64,000 bases of DNA from Streptomyces tendae (GCF_008632955.1 NZ_CP043959.1:124001-188000), one strand, 5' to 3'; shown: positions 1 through 8,361, numbered from the stretch's first letter. A program made the numbers and translations. The notes: generated from the sequence alone by a model not told the origin.

Positions 1-418
1 AGGAGTGCACGGCCAGCGTCCGGGTGAGTCCCAGCCGTGCCGTGGCGGTGTTCACGGCGTCCAGACCCACGCGGCTGAGCAGCAGGTCGGCGGCCGCGTT
101 GTCGCTGACCGCCATCATCAGATAGGCGAGGTCGCGCAGGGACATCCGGGCCGCGTCCAGCATGGCGGCCACCCCCGTGGGCCCCGCCGTGCGGTCCCCC
201 GGCACGGTCTCCACCTGTTCGGTGAGGTCCAGCTCGCCCCGCGCCGCCCGCTCGTGCAGGGCCACCAGCAGGCACAGCTTGTGGACGCTGGCGGTGCACA
301 CCGGCTGGTCGGCCCCGGCGTCCAGCTGCTCACCCGAGTCGATGTCGAGCGCGTGCAGCCAGCCGGTGACCCCGGCGTCGGCGAGGGCCGCGTGGATGCG
401 GGCGACGGCGTCCGTCAC
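1..418 (-). CDS. BlaB-like penicillin-recognising serine hydrolase, 3' part missing
   Basis: The first 139 codons of a class A beta-lactamase-like protein are visible; the rest lies beyond the left edge. It starts with GTG at 418, overlapping the stop of the LysR gene by four bases (GTGA), so the two are translationally coupled. SVHK at residues 44-47 is the SxxK active-site motif and SDN at 105-107 the second motif. There is no signal peptide, so the protein is probably cytoplasmic. In Streptomyces cacaoi a LysR regulator (BlaA) and a cytoplasmic serine protein (BlaB) are both needed to induce the beta-lactamase gene; the order here fits that pair. That role is inferred, and a true beta-lactamase is not excluded. 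Confidence 0.8.
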   Translation of the reverse strand, partial: MTDAVARIHAALADAGVTGWLHALDIDSGEQLDAGADQPVCTASVHKLCLLVALHERAARGELDLTEQVETVPGDRTAGPTGVAAMLDAARMSLRDLAYLMMAVSDNAAADLLLSRVGLDAVNTATARLGLTRTLAVHS

Positions 419-1383
419 AGCCAGTACTCCGATGCCGGTCGCAGGTGCAGGGGACGGTCCGGCACGTCGGGGACCGCGCCGGCGGCGGTGCTCAGGGCGT
501 GCGTGACCGCCTCGGCGAAGGCCTGCACGGCGGCGTCGCCGCGCCCCTTCGGCCAGGCCGCGGAGTGCCGCAGCGCCGGGGCCCCGCCGGTGAGCGGACG
601 CCACACGACGTCCGCCTCCCCGTTTGCGGGGTCCGGAGGGGCGGCGTCGCGCGGGCACAGGGCGACGGCCCCGGAGGACAGCACCAGGCCGCGGACGAAG
701 CTGGTGCCCTGGCCGTGACGTACGGCGGCGGGGGTGAAACCGCCCCGGGCGCAGGTGGTCAGCAGGTCGTCGTAGAGGGCCGGGGCGGCCGTACGGGGGA
801 AGAGGATCAGGTCCCGGCCGGCCAGTGCGGGCAGCGGGACCGCGTCGGAGCCGGCCGCCGGGGTGCCGGCCGGCAGCAGCACGCCCAGCTCCCGGCGCAG
901 CACCGGGCCCAGCTCCAGACCGGTCACGTCGCACGGATGGTGCACGACGCCGACGTCCAGGTCGTGGGCCGCGAGCCGTTCCAGCTGCTGGGCGGTGGAC
1001 AGCTCGTGCAGCTCCAGTTCCAGACCGGCGTGACGGTCGCCGAAGCCGGCCAGCAGCGCGGCGACGGTCTCGCCGGAGAGGTCGGGAGGCAGGGCGGCGC
1101 GCAGCAGTCCCGTCTCGCCGTCCCGCACCCGGCGGGCGGTGGCACGGAACGACTCGGTGCGGGCGAGGACCTCCCGCGCCTCGGCCAGCAGCAGCCGTCC
1201 CGCCTCGGTGATCCGCACCTGGCGGCTGGTGCGCTCGAACAGACGCACGCCCAGCTCCCGTTCCAGGCGCTGGATGCGCTGCGACAGAGGCGGCTGGGCG
1301 ATGCCGAGACGGGCCGCGGCACGGCCGAAGTGTGACTCTTCTGCAACAGCCACGAAGCACTCCAGGTGCCGCACCAGGTCCAC
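415..1383 (-). CDS. LysR-family regulator, BlaA-like
   Basis: A 322-residue LysR-type transcription factor. Residues 1-60 form the winged helix with the typical opening (HLECFVAVAEESHFGRAA, then PPLSQRIQRLE); residues about 90-300 are the effector-binding domain. The start is GTG at 1383. It is divergent from a penicillin-binding protein and a beta-lactamase, and co-transcribed with a serine-hydrolase gene downstream. This is the arrangement of the BlaA/BlaB switch known from S. cacaoi, so the likely target is the divergent promoter between 1384 and 1468. The target assignment is inference from context. Confidence 0.88.
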   Translation of the reverse strand: MDLVRHLECFVAVAEESHFGRAAARLGIAQPPLSQRIQRLERELGVRLFERTSRQVRITEAGRLLLAEAREVLARTESFRATARRVRDGETGLLRAALPPDLSGETVAALLAGFGDRHAGLELELHELSTAQQLERLAAHDLDVGVVHHPCDVTGLELGPVLRRELGVLLPAGTPAAGSDAVPLPALAGRDLILFPRTAAPALYDDLLTTCARGGFTPAAVRHGQGTSFVRGLVLSSGAVALCPRDAAPPDPANGEADVVWRPLTGGAPALRHSAAWPKGRGDAAVQAFAEAVTHALSTAAGAVPDVPDRPLHLRPASEYWL

Positions 1384-1394
1384 GACCAGTCATC

Positions 1395-1410
1395 ATATCG
1401 AGTGTTGATC
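1395..1410. promoter_or_regulatory. Candidate LysR-type operator in bla divergent promoter
   Basis: In the 85-bp gap between the LysR gene and the divergent penicillin-binding protein gene lies an AT-richer stretch with a T-N11-A pattern inside an imperfect dyad (TATC...TTGA, then GATC). LysR proteins bind such T-N11-A sites. The assignment rests on position and pattern only. Confidence 0.35.
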
Positions 1411-1468
1411 GGTCCATGATTGATAGCGGACTTGGACGGACGGCCGTCCGCGCTGCTGTGGTCGGGGC

Positions 1469-3100
1469 ATGCACACATTTCCCGACCTTCCCCCTTCCGG
1501 TTCCCGTCGGCGTCCGCGCAGGGCGGTCAGGGCCGTCGTCGCCGTGACGGCGGTGGCCGCGGTCGCCGTGGGCGGCGCCTGGGCGGCCGGCCTCGGCCCC
1601 TTCGCGGGCGAGAGCGGACCCGACCCCGACGCGGTGGCCGAGGCGCGCGCGTTCCTCGCCGACTGGTCCGCCGGACGGCTCCCGGACGCCGCCGCCCGCA
1701 CCACCAGACCCGACCGCGCGGAGGAGGTGCTGCGCAGCTTCACCGCCGGGCTCGACATCGAGAAACCGGTGCTCACGGCCGGGAAGCCCGAGGAGGACGA
1801 GGAGGCCGACGAGCACGCCGTCACCGTGCCGTTCACCGCCCGGATGCCCGTCACCGGTCTCGGCACCTGGACCTACGCCGCCGAGCTGCCGCTGCGCGAG
1901 CGGGGCGGCGAGTGGAAGGTGGACTGGCGGCTGTCGGTGGTGCACCCGCGGCTCAGCGGGACGGAGAAGTTCCGCCTGGAGCGCGAGGAGGCCGAACCGG
2001 TCAGGGCGGACGACCGCGACGGCCGGACGCTGTCCGTGGCCGAACACCCCTCCCTCGGCCCGGTCCTCGGCCAGCTGGGGCGCGGCCGGGGCGGCGGAGG
2101 ACCACGCGGGGCCGTGCAGCTCGTCGACCGGGTCACCGGGGACGTCCGGCGCACCGAGGCGGCCTTCGGGTCCACCGACGTCCGCGAGGACGACGGCCCC
2201 CTGCGCACCACCCTCGACGCCCGCTGGCAGGCGGCCGCCGAACGGGCCCTGAAGAGCTCCGGCGGCAGGAACGCGGCGCTCGTCGCCCTGCGCGTCGAGG
2301 ACGGCGAGATCCTCGCCGTGGCCAACTCCCCCGCCACCGGCTTCAACCGGGCCGTCTCCGGCACCTACGCCCCCGGCTCCACCTGGAAGATCGTCACCAG
2401 CAGCGCTCTGCTGCTGAAGGGCGCGGTCGCACCGGACGACGTCGTGGACTGTCCCCGGTACCTCACCGTCGGCAAACGGTTCCAGAACGTGGAGACCTCC
2501 GCCCACCCGGGCGCCACCTTCCGCAAGGCCTTCACCGAGTCCTGCAACACCGCCTTCATCGGCCTGCGCGACAGGCTCGGCGACGGCGAGCTCGGGGACG
2601 TCGCGAAGGAGTACTTCGGCGTCGGCCAGACCTGGCACGTGGGTGTCCCCTCCTACGACGGGTCCGTGCCGGTGTCGCGCGACGCCACGGAGAAGGCCGC
2701 GTCGATGATCGGCCAGGGCCGGGTGCAGGCCAACCCGCTGATCATGGCGTCGGTCACCGCGACGGCCGTGTCCGGCACCTTCCACCAGCCCGTCCTCGTC
2801 GCCGGCACGGAGGACACCACCAGGACGCGGGCGCTGCCGCCCGGGGTCGTGTCCCAGCTCCGGGCGCTTCTGCGGGCCACCGTCACCGAGGGCACCGCCC
2901 GCGCCCTGGCACCGCTGGCCGGTGAGGTCGGCGGAAAAACCGGCACCGCCGAGGTCTCCGACGACCAGGAGAACAACGGCTGGATGGTCGCCCACCGCGA
3001 CGGCGTCGCCGTGGCCTGCGTGGTCGAGGAGGGCGTCACCGGCGGCGGCTCGGCCGGACCGGTGCTCCACGCCCTGCTGTCCGCCGCACCCCGCTCCTGA
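1469..3100 (+). CDS. Penicillin-binding protein (class B transpeptidase-like)
   Basis: A 543-residue membrane-anchored D,D-transpeptidase. Residues about 18-40 are an N-terminal hydrophobic anchor; about 50-170 resemble the NTF2-like (MecA-type) N-terminal domain; the C-terminal half is the transpeptidase. Active-site motifs are S304-T-W-K307, S358-C-N360 and K490-T-G492. It is short for a class B protein, with little of the usual dimerisation domain. The start is ATG at 1469. It is divergent from the LysR gene and 27 bp upstream of a beta-lactamase gene, so it may be a beta-lactam-inducible, possibly low-affinity, target; that last point is inference. Confidence 0.88.
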   Translation: MHTFPDLPPSGSRRRPRRAVRAVVAVTAVAAVAVGGAWAAGLGPFAGESGPDPDAVAEARAFLADWSAGRLPDAAARTTRPDRAEEVLRSFTAGLDIEKPVLTAGKPEEDEEADEHAVTVPFTARMPVTGLGTWTYAAELPLRERGGEWKVDWRLSVVHPRLSGTEKFRLEREEAEPVRADDRDGRTLSVAEHPSLGPVLGQLGRGRGGGGPRGAVQLVDRVTGDVRRTEAAFGSTDVREDDGPLRTTLDARWQAAAERALKSSGGRNAALVALRVEDGEILAVANSPATGFNRAVSGTYAPGSTWKIVTSSALLLKGAVAPDDVVDCPRYLTVGKRFQNVETSAHPGATFRKAFTESCNTAFIGLRDRLGDGELGDVAKEYFGVGQTWHVGVPSYDGSVPVSRDATEKAASMIGQGRVQANPLIMASVTATAVSGTFHQPVLVAGTEDTTRTRALPPGVVSQLRALLRATVTEGTARALAPLAGEVGGKTGTAEVSDDQENNGWMVAHRDGVAVACVVEEGVTGGGSAGPVLHALLSAAPRS

Positions 3101-3127
3101 CCCGCCCCCACCCGGAAGGAACCCCTC

Positions 3128-4048
3128 GTGACCGCACGCCCCTCCCGCCGCGCCCTGCTGCTGACCGCCGCCCTCGCCCCCGTCGCGGGCTGTGCCACCG
3201 ACGCCCCGGACCGCGCACCGGGCCGCGGCGCCCCCGCGACCCCGGACCGCACCACCCCGTCACCGGTCAGCCCCCGCAACCTCACCGCCCTGGAGCGCGA
3301 GTACGGCGCCCGGCTCGGGGTGTTCGCCGTCGACACCGGCACCGGCGCCACCGTCGTCCACCGGGCCGACGAACGCTTCGCGCTCTGCTCCACCTTCAAG
3401 ACCCTCGCCGCCGCCGCGCTCCTGGACCGCCGGCCCGGGGCGCGCCTGGACGAACGGATCACCTACGGCGCGGCCGACCTGGTGCCGTACTCCCCGGTCA
3501 CCGAGAAGCACACGGGCAAGGGCATGACCGTACGGGAGCTGTGCGACGCGGCGGTGCGGTACAGCGACAACACGGCCGCCAACCTGATGCTGCGCGAGCT
3601 CGGCGGACCGCGCGCCCTGACCGCCTACGTCCGCGGGCTCGGCGACCGGGTGACCCGGCTGGACCACACCGAGCCCGAGCTGAACAGCAACCCGCCCGGC
3701 GACCCGCGCGACACCACCACGCCGCGGGCGATCGCCGCCGACTACCGCGCCCTGGTCCTCGGCGACGCCCTGCCGGGCGCCGGGCGCGCCCAGCTCACCG
3801 ACTGGCTGGTACGCAACACCACCGGCGACCGGCGCATCCGGGCCGGCGCGCCCCGGGGCTGGACGGTGGGGGACAAGACCGGCACCGGCGAGTGGGGCCG
3901 GGCCAACGACGCGGCCGTGCTGTGGCCCGGGAACGGCCGCTCCCCCATGGTGCTGTCCGTCCTCACCGAACGCCCCGACCGCGACGCCGCCGCCAGCGAC
4001 GAGCTGGTGGCGGAGGCGGCACGGCGGGTGCTGGACGTCCTGGCGTGA
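3128..4048 (+). CDS. Class A beta-lactamase, probable lipoprotein
   Basis: A 306-residue serine beta-lactamase that hydrolyses penicillins outside the membrane. All class A motifs are present: S88-T-F-K91, S146-D-N148, E182-P-E-L-N186 (the Glu166/Asn170 loop) and K250-T-G252. The N-terminus has twin arginines, a hydrophobic segment and a lipobox-like VAGC, suggesting Tat export and lipid anchoring. It starts with GTG shortly after GGAAGGAA and follows the penicillin-binding protein gene by 27 bp, so the two form an operon probably under the upstream LysR regulator. Length is normal for the family. Confidence 0.94.
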   Translation: MTARPSRRALLLTAALAPVAGCATDAPDRAPGRGAPATPDRTTPSPVSPRNLTALEREYGARLGVFAVDTGTGATVVHRADERFALCSTFKTLAAAALLDRRPGARLDERITYGAADLVPYSPVTEKHTGKGMTVRELCDAAVRYSDNTAANLMLRELGGPRALTAYVRGLGDRVTRLDHTEPELNSNPPGDPRDTTTPRAIAADYRALVLGDALPGAGRAQLTDWLVRNTTGDRRIRAGAPRGWTVGDKTGTGEWGRANDAAVLWPGNGRSPMVLSVLTERPDRDAAASDELVAEAARRVLDVLA

Positions 4049-4053
4049 CGCGG

Positions 4054-4089
4054 GCCCCGCCAGGCCTGACGGATCAGCCCTGGCGGGGC
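4054..4089. terminator. Bidirectional hairpin terminator
   Basis: An 11-bp perfect stem (4054-4064 with 4079-4089, GCCCCGCCAGG) and a 14-base loop sits between the converging beta-lactamase and monooxygenase genes. The right arm runs into the 3' end of the monooxygenase gene. Confidence 0.7.
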
Positions 4090-4393
4090 GCCGCCTGCTG
4101 GACCACCTCGAAGGACCACAGGGTGGCGTCGGTGGCCGCCGGACGGGGCTTGTCGCCCTGCGTACCCGCGTGGGCGGCCTGGCCACGGCCGGCCATCCAG
4201 CGCTGGAAGTCCTCCTCGGTCCGCCAGCGCGTGTAGACAAGGTAGGTGTCGGTGCCTCGACCGGGCGCAGCAGCTCGAACCACTCGAACCCGTCCGAGCC
4301 CTCCACCGCCCCGGCCCGTGCGGCGAACCGCTTCTCCAGGGTCTCGCGCTGGTCCTCGGGAACCGTGAGTACGTTGATCTTGACGACGCTCAT
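4074..4393 (-). pseudogene. Antibiotic biosynthesis monooxygenase (ABM) family, frameshifted
   Basis: The gene starts with ATG at 4393 (MSVVKINVLTVP) and reads well to about 4260 (FEWFELLRPVE), where the frame is lost. The rest of the domain (TDTYLVYTRWRTEEDFQRWM, then WSFEVVQQ) continues in another frame to a stop at 4074. Adding one G near 4257-4261 would restore a protein of about 106 residues, the normal size for this ferredoxin-like dimeric family. It is either a young pseudogene or a sequencing error; no programmed frameshift signal is visible. Confidence 0.78.
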
Positions 4394-4469
4394 GTCCCGA
4401 TTGTCCCGCAGACTCCGTGAGGTGCGCCGGGCGGGGCGGGCCTCCGGACGGCCCGCCCCGGACGCGCGG

Positions 4470-5465
4470 TCAGCCGATGCAGAGCAGCAGCAGGCAGAGC
4501 CGGGGGTCCTCCGGCTCGGCGGACGGCGGGGGCGTGCCGGGCGCGGGCTGCGTGGCGCCGCTGCCGCCGTCGCCCGCGTCGCCGCTCCCGCCCCGCTCCC
4601 CGTCGTCGGCGGACGGCGGGGTGAGGTGGGCGGGTGGTCGTGCCGGAGCCGCCCGTGCCGGACGTCGCTCCGCGGCCGGTGCCCTGGCTCGTCTCCGTAC
4701 GGGAGCCCGAGCGGGAGACGGACCCCGGTGCCTCGGACCGGTCCCCGGTGGGGACTTCGGTGGCGGCGGTGCGGTCGGTGTGGGTGCGCGACGCGGGGGC
4801 GGTGGTGGCCGGCGCGGACCCGGTACGGACCGGGCCGCGGCGGTCGTCGGCCGCCGGGGAGCGGTCGTACGGTCCGGGGAGCGGCCGGGCGGTGGGCCGT
4901 CGTCCGTGGTGCCCGTGGTCCCGCCCATGCCGCGCAGGTCGGGCGCGGTGGCGGCCTGGGCGCGCTCACCGCCGCCCCGGTCCGTCGAGGCGAGGGTGAT
5001 GCCGCCGCCGACGAGCGCCACGGCCGTGGCGACCAGGGCGCGCCGCTGCGTCTTCCGCCACCGGGCCAGCTGCCGCCGTCGTGCCGCCCGTCCGGTACCG
5101 GAACTCGAGGGGACGGTGCGCGGTGAGCCGTCCACGGGGCCGGACCCGGCGGGCCGTTCGGCGTCGGCGGACCGTTCGGGAGCGGTCGGCCGTTCGGCGG
5201 CGGGCCGTGCGGACGCGGTCAGGGGGACAGGGTCGATGGAGCGTGCCGGTGAGGTGAACCATCCGGCGTCCGCCCGCCGTTCGTCACCGTCACCGTCACC
5301 GTCACCGTCACCGGCACCGGTGGCCGGGCCGGACGTCGTCGCCGCCGCTCCCGGGACGCGGTCACCGCCCACCACGCCGGGCGCGATGTCGGGGGCGTAG
5401 GCGCCGCAACCCGGGCAGACCAGGGCGCCGTTGAGGTGCCGGCGACACGTGGAGCAGTAGTCCAT
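4470..5465 (-). CDS. SCO2400-like zinc-ribbon membrane protein
   Basis: A 331-residue protein beginning MDYCSTCRRHLNGALVCPGC, a four-cysteine zinc ribbon seen in SCO2400-type Streptomyces proteins. A basic stretch (RRRQLARWRKTQRR) precedes one hydrophobic segment (ALVATAVALVGGG), followed by a long low-complexity tail ending in a hydrophobic LCLLLLCIG. Function is unknown. A hexanucleotide repeat encodes a Gly-Asp run near residue 57. Between about 4630 and 4890 third-position GC favours another frame, giving an odd Pro/Arg-rich tract here; a compensating pair of frameshifts is possible. The start was chosen at the ribbon, since upstream codons do not look coding. Confidence 0.72.
   Translation of the reverse strand: MDYCSTCRRHLNGALVCPGCGAYAPDIAPGVVGGDRVPGAAATTSGPATGAGDGDGDGDGDERRADAGWFTSPARSIDPVPLTASARPAAERPTAPERSADAERPAGSGPVDGSPRTVPSSSGTGRAARRRQLARWRKTQRRALVATAVALVGGGITLASTDRGGGERAQAATAPDLRGMGGTTGTTDDGPPPGRSPDRTTAPRRPTTAAARSVPGPRRPPPPPRRAPTPTAPPPPKSPPGTGPRHRGPSPARAPVRRRARAPAAERRPARAAPARPPAHLTPPSADDGERGGSGDAGDGGSGATQPAPGTPPPSAEPEDPRLCLLLLCIG
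5283..5312. repeat. Five tandem GTCACC hexamers inside the SCO2400-like gene
   Basis: Five perfect copies of a 6-base unit encode an alternating Gly-Asp run on the minus strand. Unit changes keep the frame, so length polymorphism between strains is likely. Confidence 0.75.
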
Positions 5466-5775
5466 CCGCTGACTTCCTGAGGTGTCGTACCGGGCGACCG
5501 TGCGGGGACGGGCGGCCCGGACCGGGCGGGGGAACAGCCACGCTAGCCAGGCCCACGGCCCGCTGTGTGCAGCCGGTGTGCCGCTCCTGCGCACATTCTC
5601 GGCGCGCCTGGGGGGAAGGTCGTGAGCACGTGTGCCGCACCACCGCACAACGGACACACTGCGAAGCGACGTTCTGGGCCCGGCCGGACGTCGGCCCCGA
5701 CGCCGTACGGAGTGCCGCGTCAGCCGTCCAGCCGCCCCCCCCATGCCGCACGTCCGCCCGGAAGGCGCCCCCACG
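5466..5775. other. Divergent intergenic region without a gene
   Basis: About 310 bp separate the SCO2400-like gene (minus) from the binding-protein gene (plus). No open frame here has good codon use. It must carry both promoters, but no clear -10/-35 pair stands out. An in-frame ATG for the downstream gene lies at 5743. Confidence 0.5.
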
Positions 5776-6912
5776 TTGAAGACCCGTACCACCGCCCCGG
5801 CCGCCGCACGCCGTTACGCTCTCGCGCTGACCGCGTCGCTGTCGGCACTCTCCCTCACCGCATGCGGCGTCCTCGGCGCGAGCGGTGACCACGGCGCGGA
5901 CGCGCGCGCCAAGGACTACGACATCACCGTGGGCCTGCTGCTGCCCGACCGGGACACGGCGCGCTTCGAAAAGTTCGACTACCCGCTCATCAAGGAGCGG
6001 ATCGCCTCGGAGACCGACCGGAAGGGCAAGGTGGTCTACGCCAACGCCGGGGGCAGCCAGGAGAAACAGAGCGAGCAGTTCCGGAAGATGGTCACCGACC
6101 AGGTCGACGTGATCCTCGTGGACGCGGTCGACGCGCGGGCCGTCGCGCCCGACGTGCGCCGGGCCAAGGAGGCGGGGATACCCGTCATCGCCTACGACCG
6201 GCTCGCCGAGGGCCCGATCGACGCCTACGTCTCGCACGACAACGAACTCGTCGGCCAGGTGCAGGGCCGCGCCCTCGTCAACGCGCTCGGCGAGAAGGCC
6301 GAGACCAGCAAGGTCGTCATGATGCACGGCGAGCCCGCCGACCCGAACACGAAGCTGTTCAAGAAGGGCGCGATGGGCGAGCTGGACGGCAAGGTGGACA
6401 TCGCCGCGTCGTTCGACACGAAGAAATGGCTGCCCGAGGTCGCGGCGGCCAACATGCGCAAGGCGATCAAGAAGGTCGGCGCCGGCAACGTCGCCGCCGT
6501 CTACTCGGCGAACGACGGCATGGCCGGTGCGGTCATCCAGGAGCTTCAGGAGGCGGGCGTCACCGAGCTGCCGCCGGTGACCGGGCAGGACGCGGACCTC
6601 GCGGCGGTGCGGCGGATCGTCGACGGCACGCAGTACATGAGCGTGTACAAGTCCTTCCTGCTGGAGGCGACCGGGGCGGCCGACATGGCCGTCGCCAAGG
6701 TGCAGGAGCGGGCGATCCAGTTCGACGCCCTGGCCCGCGACGTGATCGACAGCGGGTCGCAGAAGGACATCCCCGCGATGCTGGTCCCGGTGGTCGCCCT
6801 CACCCCGGAGAACATCGAGGACACGGTGATCGCCGACGGCGTCTACACCGTCCGGGAGATCTGCACCCCGGATCACGAGGACGACTGCGCGAGGATCGGT
6901 CTCACCCCATGA
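5776..6912 (+). CDS. Sugar ABC transporter substrate-binding lipoprotein (XylF/RbsB-type)
   Basis: A periplasmic-binding-protein fold of about 378 residues. A basic N-terminus and hydrophobic segment end in the lipobox LTAC, so it is a lipoprotein. The body matches the pentose/ribose-binding family (DITVGLLLPD; VDVILVDAVDA; GIPVIAYDRL; NVAAVYSANDGMA; PPVTGQDAD). The start is taken as TTG at 5776, 11 bases after GGAAGG, because it gives a normal signal peptide; ATG at 5743 is in frame and possible. No permease or ATPase gene is adjacent, so it is an orphan whose transporter lies elsewhere, or a sensory binding protein. Confidence 0.86.
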   Translation: MKTRTTAPAAARRYALALTASLSALSLTACGVLGASGDHGADARAKDYDITVGLLLPDRDTARFEKFDYPLIKERIASETDRKGKVVYANAGGSQEKQSEQFRKMVTDQVDVILVDAVDARAVAPDVRRAKEAGIPVIAYDRLAEGPIDAYVSHDNELVGQVQGRALVNALGEKAETSKVVMMHGEPADPNTKLFKKGAMGELDGKVDIAASFDTKKWLPEVAAANMRKAIKKVGAGNVAAVYSANDGMAGAVIQELQEAGVTELPPVTGQDADLAAVRRIVDGTQYMSVYKSFLLEATGAADMAVAKVQERAIQFDALARDVIDSGSQKDIPAMLVPVVALTPENIEDTVIADGVYTVREICTPDHEDDCARIGLTP

Positions 6913-6913
6913 C

Positions 6914-6929
6914 CGTGACGCGGGTCACG
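6914..6929. promoter_or_regulatory. Crp-like palindrome GTGA-N6-TCAC
   Basis: GTGACGCGGGTCAC inside CG flanks forms a perfect dyad just after the binding-protein stop codon and about 80 bp before the DUF4287 gene. It matches the Crp/FNR-family half-site spacing. A near-identical site lies at 8276. Confidence 0.4.
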
Positions 6930-7009
6930 TCCGCCCGCCGCTGACTTCCGGTCCTTCCCCCGGTCGACCCTCCTGACAGTGGCCGCACGCGATGGAAGGA
7001 CCGGTCGTC

Positions 7010-7228
7010 ATGAGCGCACAGGTGAAGGGCCCCGCCAGCTATTTCCCCTCGATCGAGAAGAAGTACGGCCGCCCCGTCGCCGAGTGGAAGGACCTCATCC
7101 GCTCGTCACCGCTGACCCGCCACATGGAGCTCGTCACCTGGCTCAAGACCGAGCACGGGCTGGGACACGGTCACGCCAACGCCCTCGTCGCCCACACCCT
7201 CGCCGAGGGGACCGCCCCCCGGGCCTAG
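7010..7228 (+). CDS. DUF4287 family small protein
   Basis: A 72-residue soluble protein (SYFPSIEKKYGRPVAEWKDLI, then HMELVTWLKTEHGLGHGHANALVAH) typical of DUF4287, a small family common in soil bacteria and of unknown function. ATG at 7010 is preceded by GGAAGGA nine bases upstream, which decides against the in-frame ATG at 6992. It appears to be a single-gene unit. Confidence 0.88.
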   Translation: MSAQVKGPASYFPSIEKKYGRPVAEWKDLIRSSPLTRHMELVTWLKTEHGLGHGHANALVAHTLAEGTAPRA

Positions 7229-7312
7229 CCGGGCGGGCCTCCGGGTCCCCGCCGGACGGCCCCGTTCCGGAGGCGCGGGGACGGTGGGCGGGGCGCGCCT
7301 AGGATCGGCGGC

Positions 7313-8260
7313 ATGGCCCCGCGTACGAGCGACGTGAACCGTTTCCTGGCTGCCAAGCCCCGGCTGGAGGCCATCGCCTACCGGCTGCTCGGCTCGGCGA
7401 GCGAGGCGGAGGATCTGGTGCAGGAGACGTATCTGCGCTGGCAGGACGCCGACCCCGACCGGATCGAGGTGCCCGAGGCGTGGCTGACGAAGGTGCTCAC
7501 CAACCTCTGTCTCAACCAGCTGACCTCGGCCCGCGCCCGGCGCGAGACGTACGTGGGGCAGTGGCTGCCGGAGCCGCTGCTCGCCGGTGACCCCATGCTC
7601 GGACCCGCCGACACCGCCGAACAGCGGGAGTCGGTGTCGTACGCGATGCTCGTGCTGCTGGAGCGGCTCTCGCCGGACGAGCGGGCGGTGTACGTGCTGC
7701 GGGAGGCGTTCGGCTACCCGCACAAGGAGATCGCCGAGATCCTCGACGTCAGCGAGGCCGCCAGCCAGCAGATCCTGCACCGGGCCAGGAAGCACGTGGC
7801 CGCGGGCAGGGCGCGCCGGGAGATCGACGAGACGGCCGCGCGGCGGATCGTCGACGAGTTCATCGCGGCCGCCACCAGCGGGCGGACCGAGCCGCTGGTC
7901 GCGCTGCTCACGCAGGACGTCGTCGCGGTCGGCGACGGCGGCGGGAAGGTTCCGGCCCGTGCCAAGGGGTTCGCCGGCGTCAAGGCGGTGGCCACCTTCC
8001 TGCGCGGCATGTTCACCCCGGGCAGGGCCAAGCGCGAGGTGGTGGGCGGGTCGCCCGCGATGTACGCGGCGACCGCGAACGGCGAACCGGCGGTCGTGGC
8101 GGTGCTCGACGGCCGGGTCATCGGCGTGATGTGCCTGGAGGTCACCAACGACGGCATCGTCGCCGTCCGCAGCCAGGTCAACCCCGACAAGCTGGAGCGC
8201 GTGACGGAGCGCTGGGCCGCCGCCGACCACGGGGAGCCGGTGCTGCGGGACGTCTACTGA
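7313..8260 (+). CDS. sigJ: ECF41 RNA polymerase sigma factor, SigJ type
   Basis: A 315-residue sigma factor with region 2 (residues about 10-75), region 4 (about 110-165) and a C-terminal SnoaL-like domain. The ECF41 hallmarks are all present: WLPEP in the linker, DGGGK in the extension and NPDKL near the C-terminus. In this group the extension acts as a built-in regulator in place of an anti-sigma factor. A TAGGAT -10-like box lies seven bases before the ATG, so the mRNA may be leaderless. The gene precedes a flavin oxidoreductase, the usual ECF41 partner and target. Confidence 0.94.
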   Translation: MAPRTSDVNRFLAAKPRLEAIAYRLLGSASEAEDLVQETYLRWQDADPDRIEVPEAWLTKVLTNLCLNQLTSARARRETYVGQWLPEPLLAGDPMLGPADTAEQRESVSYAMLVLLERLSPDERAVYVLREAFGYPHKEIAEILDVSEAASQQILHRARKHVAAGRARREIDETAARRIVDEFIAAATSGRTEPLVALLTQDVVAVGDGGGKVPARAKGFAGVKAVATFLRGMFTPGRAKREVVGGSPAMYAATANGEPAVVAVLDGRVIGVMCLEVTNDGIVAVRSQVNPDKLERVTERWAAADHGEPVLRDVY

Positions 8261-8275
8261 GGCGCATCCGTCGCA

Positions 8276-8291
8276 TGTGACGCAGGTCACA
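8276..8291. promoter_or_regulatory. Perfect TGTGA-N6-TCACA palindrome (Crp/FNR-like)
   Basis: TGTGACGCAGGTCACA lies between sigJ and the oxidoreductase, about 70 bp before the latter's start. It is a full match to the classical Crp consensus. A TGTCA element typical of ECF41 -35 boxes follows near 8300, but no good CGTC -10 is seen at the expected spacing. Confidence 0.5.
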
Positions 8292-8361
8292 TTGTTTTCC
8301 TGTCAGGGATCGGCGGGCTGCCCGGTTCAAGGGGCGAACCAGTCGACGACAGGAGCCTGCC

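Noticed and set aside
1420..2925. 501-codon frame overlapping the penicillin-binding protein
   Set aside because: Arg/Gly/Pro-rich shadow; all transpeptidase motifs are in the other frame.
5283..5312. CRISPR-like short repeats
   Set aside because: A simple hexamer run without spacers, inside a coding region. No CRISPR array or cas gene was seen in the window.
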